A stretch of 64,000 nt of DNA from Desulforapulum autotrophicum HRM2 (GTDB lineage: Bacteria > Desulfobacterota > Desulfobacteria > Desulfobacterales > Desulfobacteraceae). The notes under the pieces were generated by a model that was not told the DNA's origin, made no database searches, and saw nothing but the letters and a program-made list of their open reading frames with translations. Positions 62,649 to 64,000 of the stretch are shown piece by piece. The position numbers and the translations under genes were made by a program. Each line of letters starts with the position of its first letter. Position 1 is the first letter of the stretch. The stretch is from positions 1,550,001 through 1,614,000 of the forward strand of contig NC_012108.1 in assembly GCF_000020365.1 (NCBI RefSeq), given 5' to 3'.

Positions 62649-62718
62649 ATGTTTTTCCAGTAATTAAAATCCGGTCGTTTAAATCATTTCCAGAATGTTT
62701 GTCAACATCTGTTCGCTC

Positions 62719-63264
62719 CTATCCCAGATAGCCTGGTGTGCGTGGAATTCTGACGGCCAGCTCAAGAATATTGCCGGCAAGTTCATGGCGTTTGGACTCG
62801 GGGGAAACTTTCTTGCTCCGCTGCTTCATCTGCTGGTTTCGCTGTTTTTGGGAAATGGTATCGATTTCCTTGAACAAAAGCGCTCCAAAGTTACATTCGG
62901 CAACGCAGGCAGGGCTTCCGCCGCAGAGGTCACATTTATAGGGAACCCCTGATTCATACTGTTCCATCATTCCGTAGGGGCATGCCTCCACACACTCTCC
63001 GCACTCTGTGCATTTGTTGATATCAATGGCAATGACGCCCCGTTCATTTTTGATTATGGCCCCTTCAGGGCAGGCGTTCATACAGGCAGCATTGGGGCAC
63101 TGAAAACAGATGCTTTGAACTGAATATCCCTGGTGGGGGAAATTATTAATTTTTATCCTGGCCTTTGAGGGGATGAACATCCCCTCTTTAACGGCTGAAC
63201 AGACATAGGTACACCTATTGCACCCTGTGCATTTGTTGGGAATGGCGATAAGTACTTTTTCCAT
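62719..63264 (-). CDS. Four-cluster ferredoxin associated with aldehyde oxidoreductase
   Basis: A 181-residue cytoplasmic protein with 4Fe-4S motifs of the HycB/DmsB type: CTGCNRCTYVC near 13, CFQCPNAACMNAC near 54, CTECGECVEAC near 85 and CDLCGGSPACVAEC near 112, enough for four clusters. It starts 46 bases after the aldehyde oxidoreductase gene and is the likely electron acceptor of that enzyme. The C-terminal 50 residues are basic and lack clusters. Confidence 0.9.
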   Translation of the reverse strand: MEKVLIAIPNKCTGCNRCTYVCSAVKEGMFIPSKARIKINNFPHQGYSVQSICFQCPNAACMNACPEGAIIKNERGVIAIDINKCTECGECVEACPYGMMEQYESGVPYKCDLCGGSPACVAECNFGALLFKEIDTISQKQRNQQMKQRSKKVSPESKRHELAGNILELAVRIPRTPGYLG

Positions 63265-63310
63265 TTACTGACTCCTTATGGTGTTCTTTCCATGAAAATG
63301 GCGTGTTTCT

Positions 63311-64000
63311 TTAGAGAAGATCCAGTTCTTCGAGTTTTTCTTCAGATGGCTGACCGTCCGTGTCCCATCCCCTGAGATGGTATAAAAGACTCTTCATCTG
63401 GGTCAAAGCAGCCTGGTCAATTTTTTTGCCTTCATAGGGGCCATTTTCAAGGGCCTTGTTTAATAATTTATCGGAAAGGACGTCATCTTTGGCTGAGAAT
63501 CCGGCCTTCTGGTTGAATAGCCGGGCAAGATTCCATATTCTTTCCCCGGCCTTTTCAAGATCCTGGGCTGAGACTTTTTTACCCAGTCCCTTGGTCATGA
63601 AATCGGCCATGATGGTGGTGTTGACCGTTCCCCAGAAGTCACAGAGGCCCATGGACCATTTCACGGCATTGGTGTTCTGATTATTGATGACGGCCCGGGT
63701 CATCTCTTTCACATTAAACGGCTGATCTTCAAACAGGGTAAAGGATCTTAAATGGCAGGCACCCCGTTCGGATGTGGCATAGCCAAGAGCCATTCCATAA
63801 TTTCCCCGGGGATCATAGGCCGGCATTTCAAGGTTCTTGGAATGGGCCGCCTTGTCTGCTGCACCGTTCTTTTCCCCAAGTTTCTGGGCTCCCATGGCCA
63901 TGTCCCGTCCCCGTTGGGTGGACCGGGTGGCGATCTCTTCTATCAGTTCGAGGTAGTGTTCCTTGTCCCCGAACCGGACACCGTAGTCATGGAGCCCTGA
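63311..64000 (-). CDS. Aldehyde:ferredoxin oxidoreductase, C-terminal part (partial)
   Basis: The last 229 residues of an AOR-family tungsten- or molybdenum-pterin enzyme; the rest lies beyond the window. The visible part begins GLHDYGVRFGDKEHYLELIEEIA and includes YDPRGNYGMALGYATSERGACH near the middle, typical of AOR domains 2-3. CDFWGTV is near the C-terminus, where the family has a cluster-related Cys. These enzymes oxidise aldehydes to acids with ferredoxin, or reduce acids. With the ferredoxin downstream it forms an oxidoreductase pair. Confidence 0.9.
   Translation of the reverse strand, partial: SGLHDYGVRFGDKEHYLELIEEIATRSTQRGRDMAMGAQKLGEKNGAADKAAHSKNLEMPAYDPRGNYGMALGYATSERGACHLRSFTLFEDQPFNVKEMTRAVINNQNTNAVKWSMGLCDFWGTVNTTIMADFMTKGLGKKVSAQDLEKAGERIWNLARLFNQKAGFSAKDDVLSDKLLNKALENGPYEGKKIDQAALTQMKSLLYHLRGWDTDGQPSEEKLEELDLL

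Noticed and set aside
63311-63901. A complete short gene starting at the ATG at 63901
   Set aside because: The frame continues upstream to the window edge with AOR-like sequence, so this is an internal Met of a truncated view of the gene.

Overview
The window looks like a chromosomal segment of a strictly anaerobic deltaproteobacterium (Desulfobacterota), most likely a Desulfobacterium/Desulfobacteraceae-type sulfate reducer. This is inferred from gene content: a tungsten-type aldehyde:ferredoxin oxidoreductase with its ferredoxin, a FrhB-like iron-sulfur protein, CCG-type iron-sulfur oxidoreductases, a decaheme cytochrome with an outer-membrane barrel, TRAP uptake next to lutABC, and many unrelated metabolic units packed together. 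No rRNA, tRNA, phage, IS transposase or CRISPR array was seen.

Layout. 1-12.7 kb: end of a class II aldolase, an SH3/anchor protein, FrhB-like protein, Fe-alcohol dehydrogenase, a histidine kinase, an acyl-CoA ligase, a lone receiver protein, a NarL-type two-component pair and an NAD-malic enzyme. 12.9-18.5 kb: a potABCD-type polyamine ABC operon followed by a GspE/PilB-type ATPase. 18.8-29 kb: a five-gene block of circularly permuted ATP-grasp, alpha-E and transglutaminase proteins, in effect two versions of one predicted amidoligase/peptide-tagging system, one as separate genes and one fused. 29.1-36.6 kb: a four-domain rhodanese lipoprotein, two processive or membrane glycosyltransferases, a barrel protein, a second rhodanese and a TIGR04283-like glycosyltransferase. 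36.9-40.6 kb: a Kef-type antiporter, an aminotransferase and a DUF4242-like protein. 40.8-44.1 kb: a decaheme lipoprotein cytochrome and an MtrB/PioB-like barrel, an apparent outer-membrane electron conduit. 44.5-51 kb: TRAP transporter plus lutABC, read as lactate uptake and oxidation. 51.4-54.8 kb: an ABM protein and a polar amino acid ABC transporter. 55.5-58.4 kb: a GlpC-like protein and a heme-sensor diguanylate cyclase. 58.8-64 kb: a second pot operon on the minus strand, then the AOR ferredoxin and AOR, which runs off the window.

Main discovery candidate: the MtrB-like barrel gene is interrupted by one in-frame TGA. The frame then continues for 139 codons to a normal barrel C-terminus, and the TGA is followed at the right distance by a two-part hairpin whose apical loop resembles that of the E. 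coli fdhF SECIS. This reads best as a selenocysteine-containing outer-membrane electron-conduit protein, although a nonsense mutation cannot be excluded. A second candidate is a family of intergenic repeats. A roughly 185-bp branched element is present twice and has at least three compensatory base changes between copies. A separate 180-bp nested hairpin is flanked by arms of the same 95-bp repeat family.
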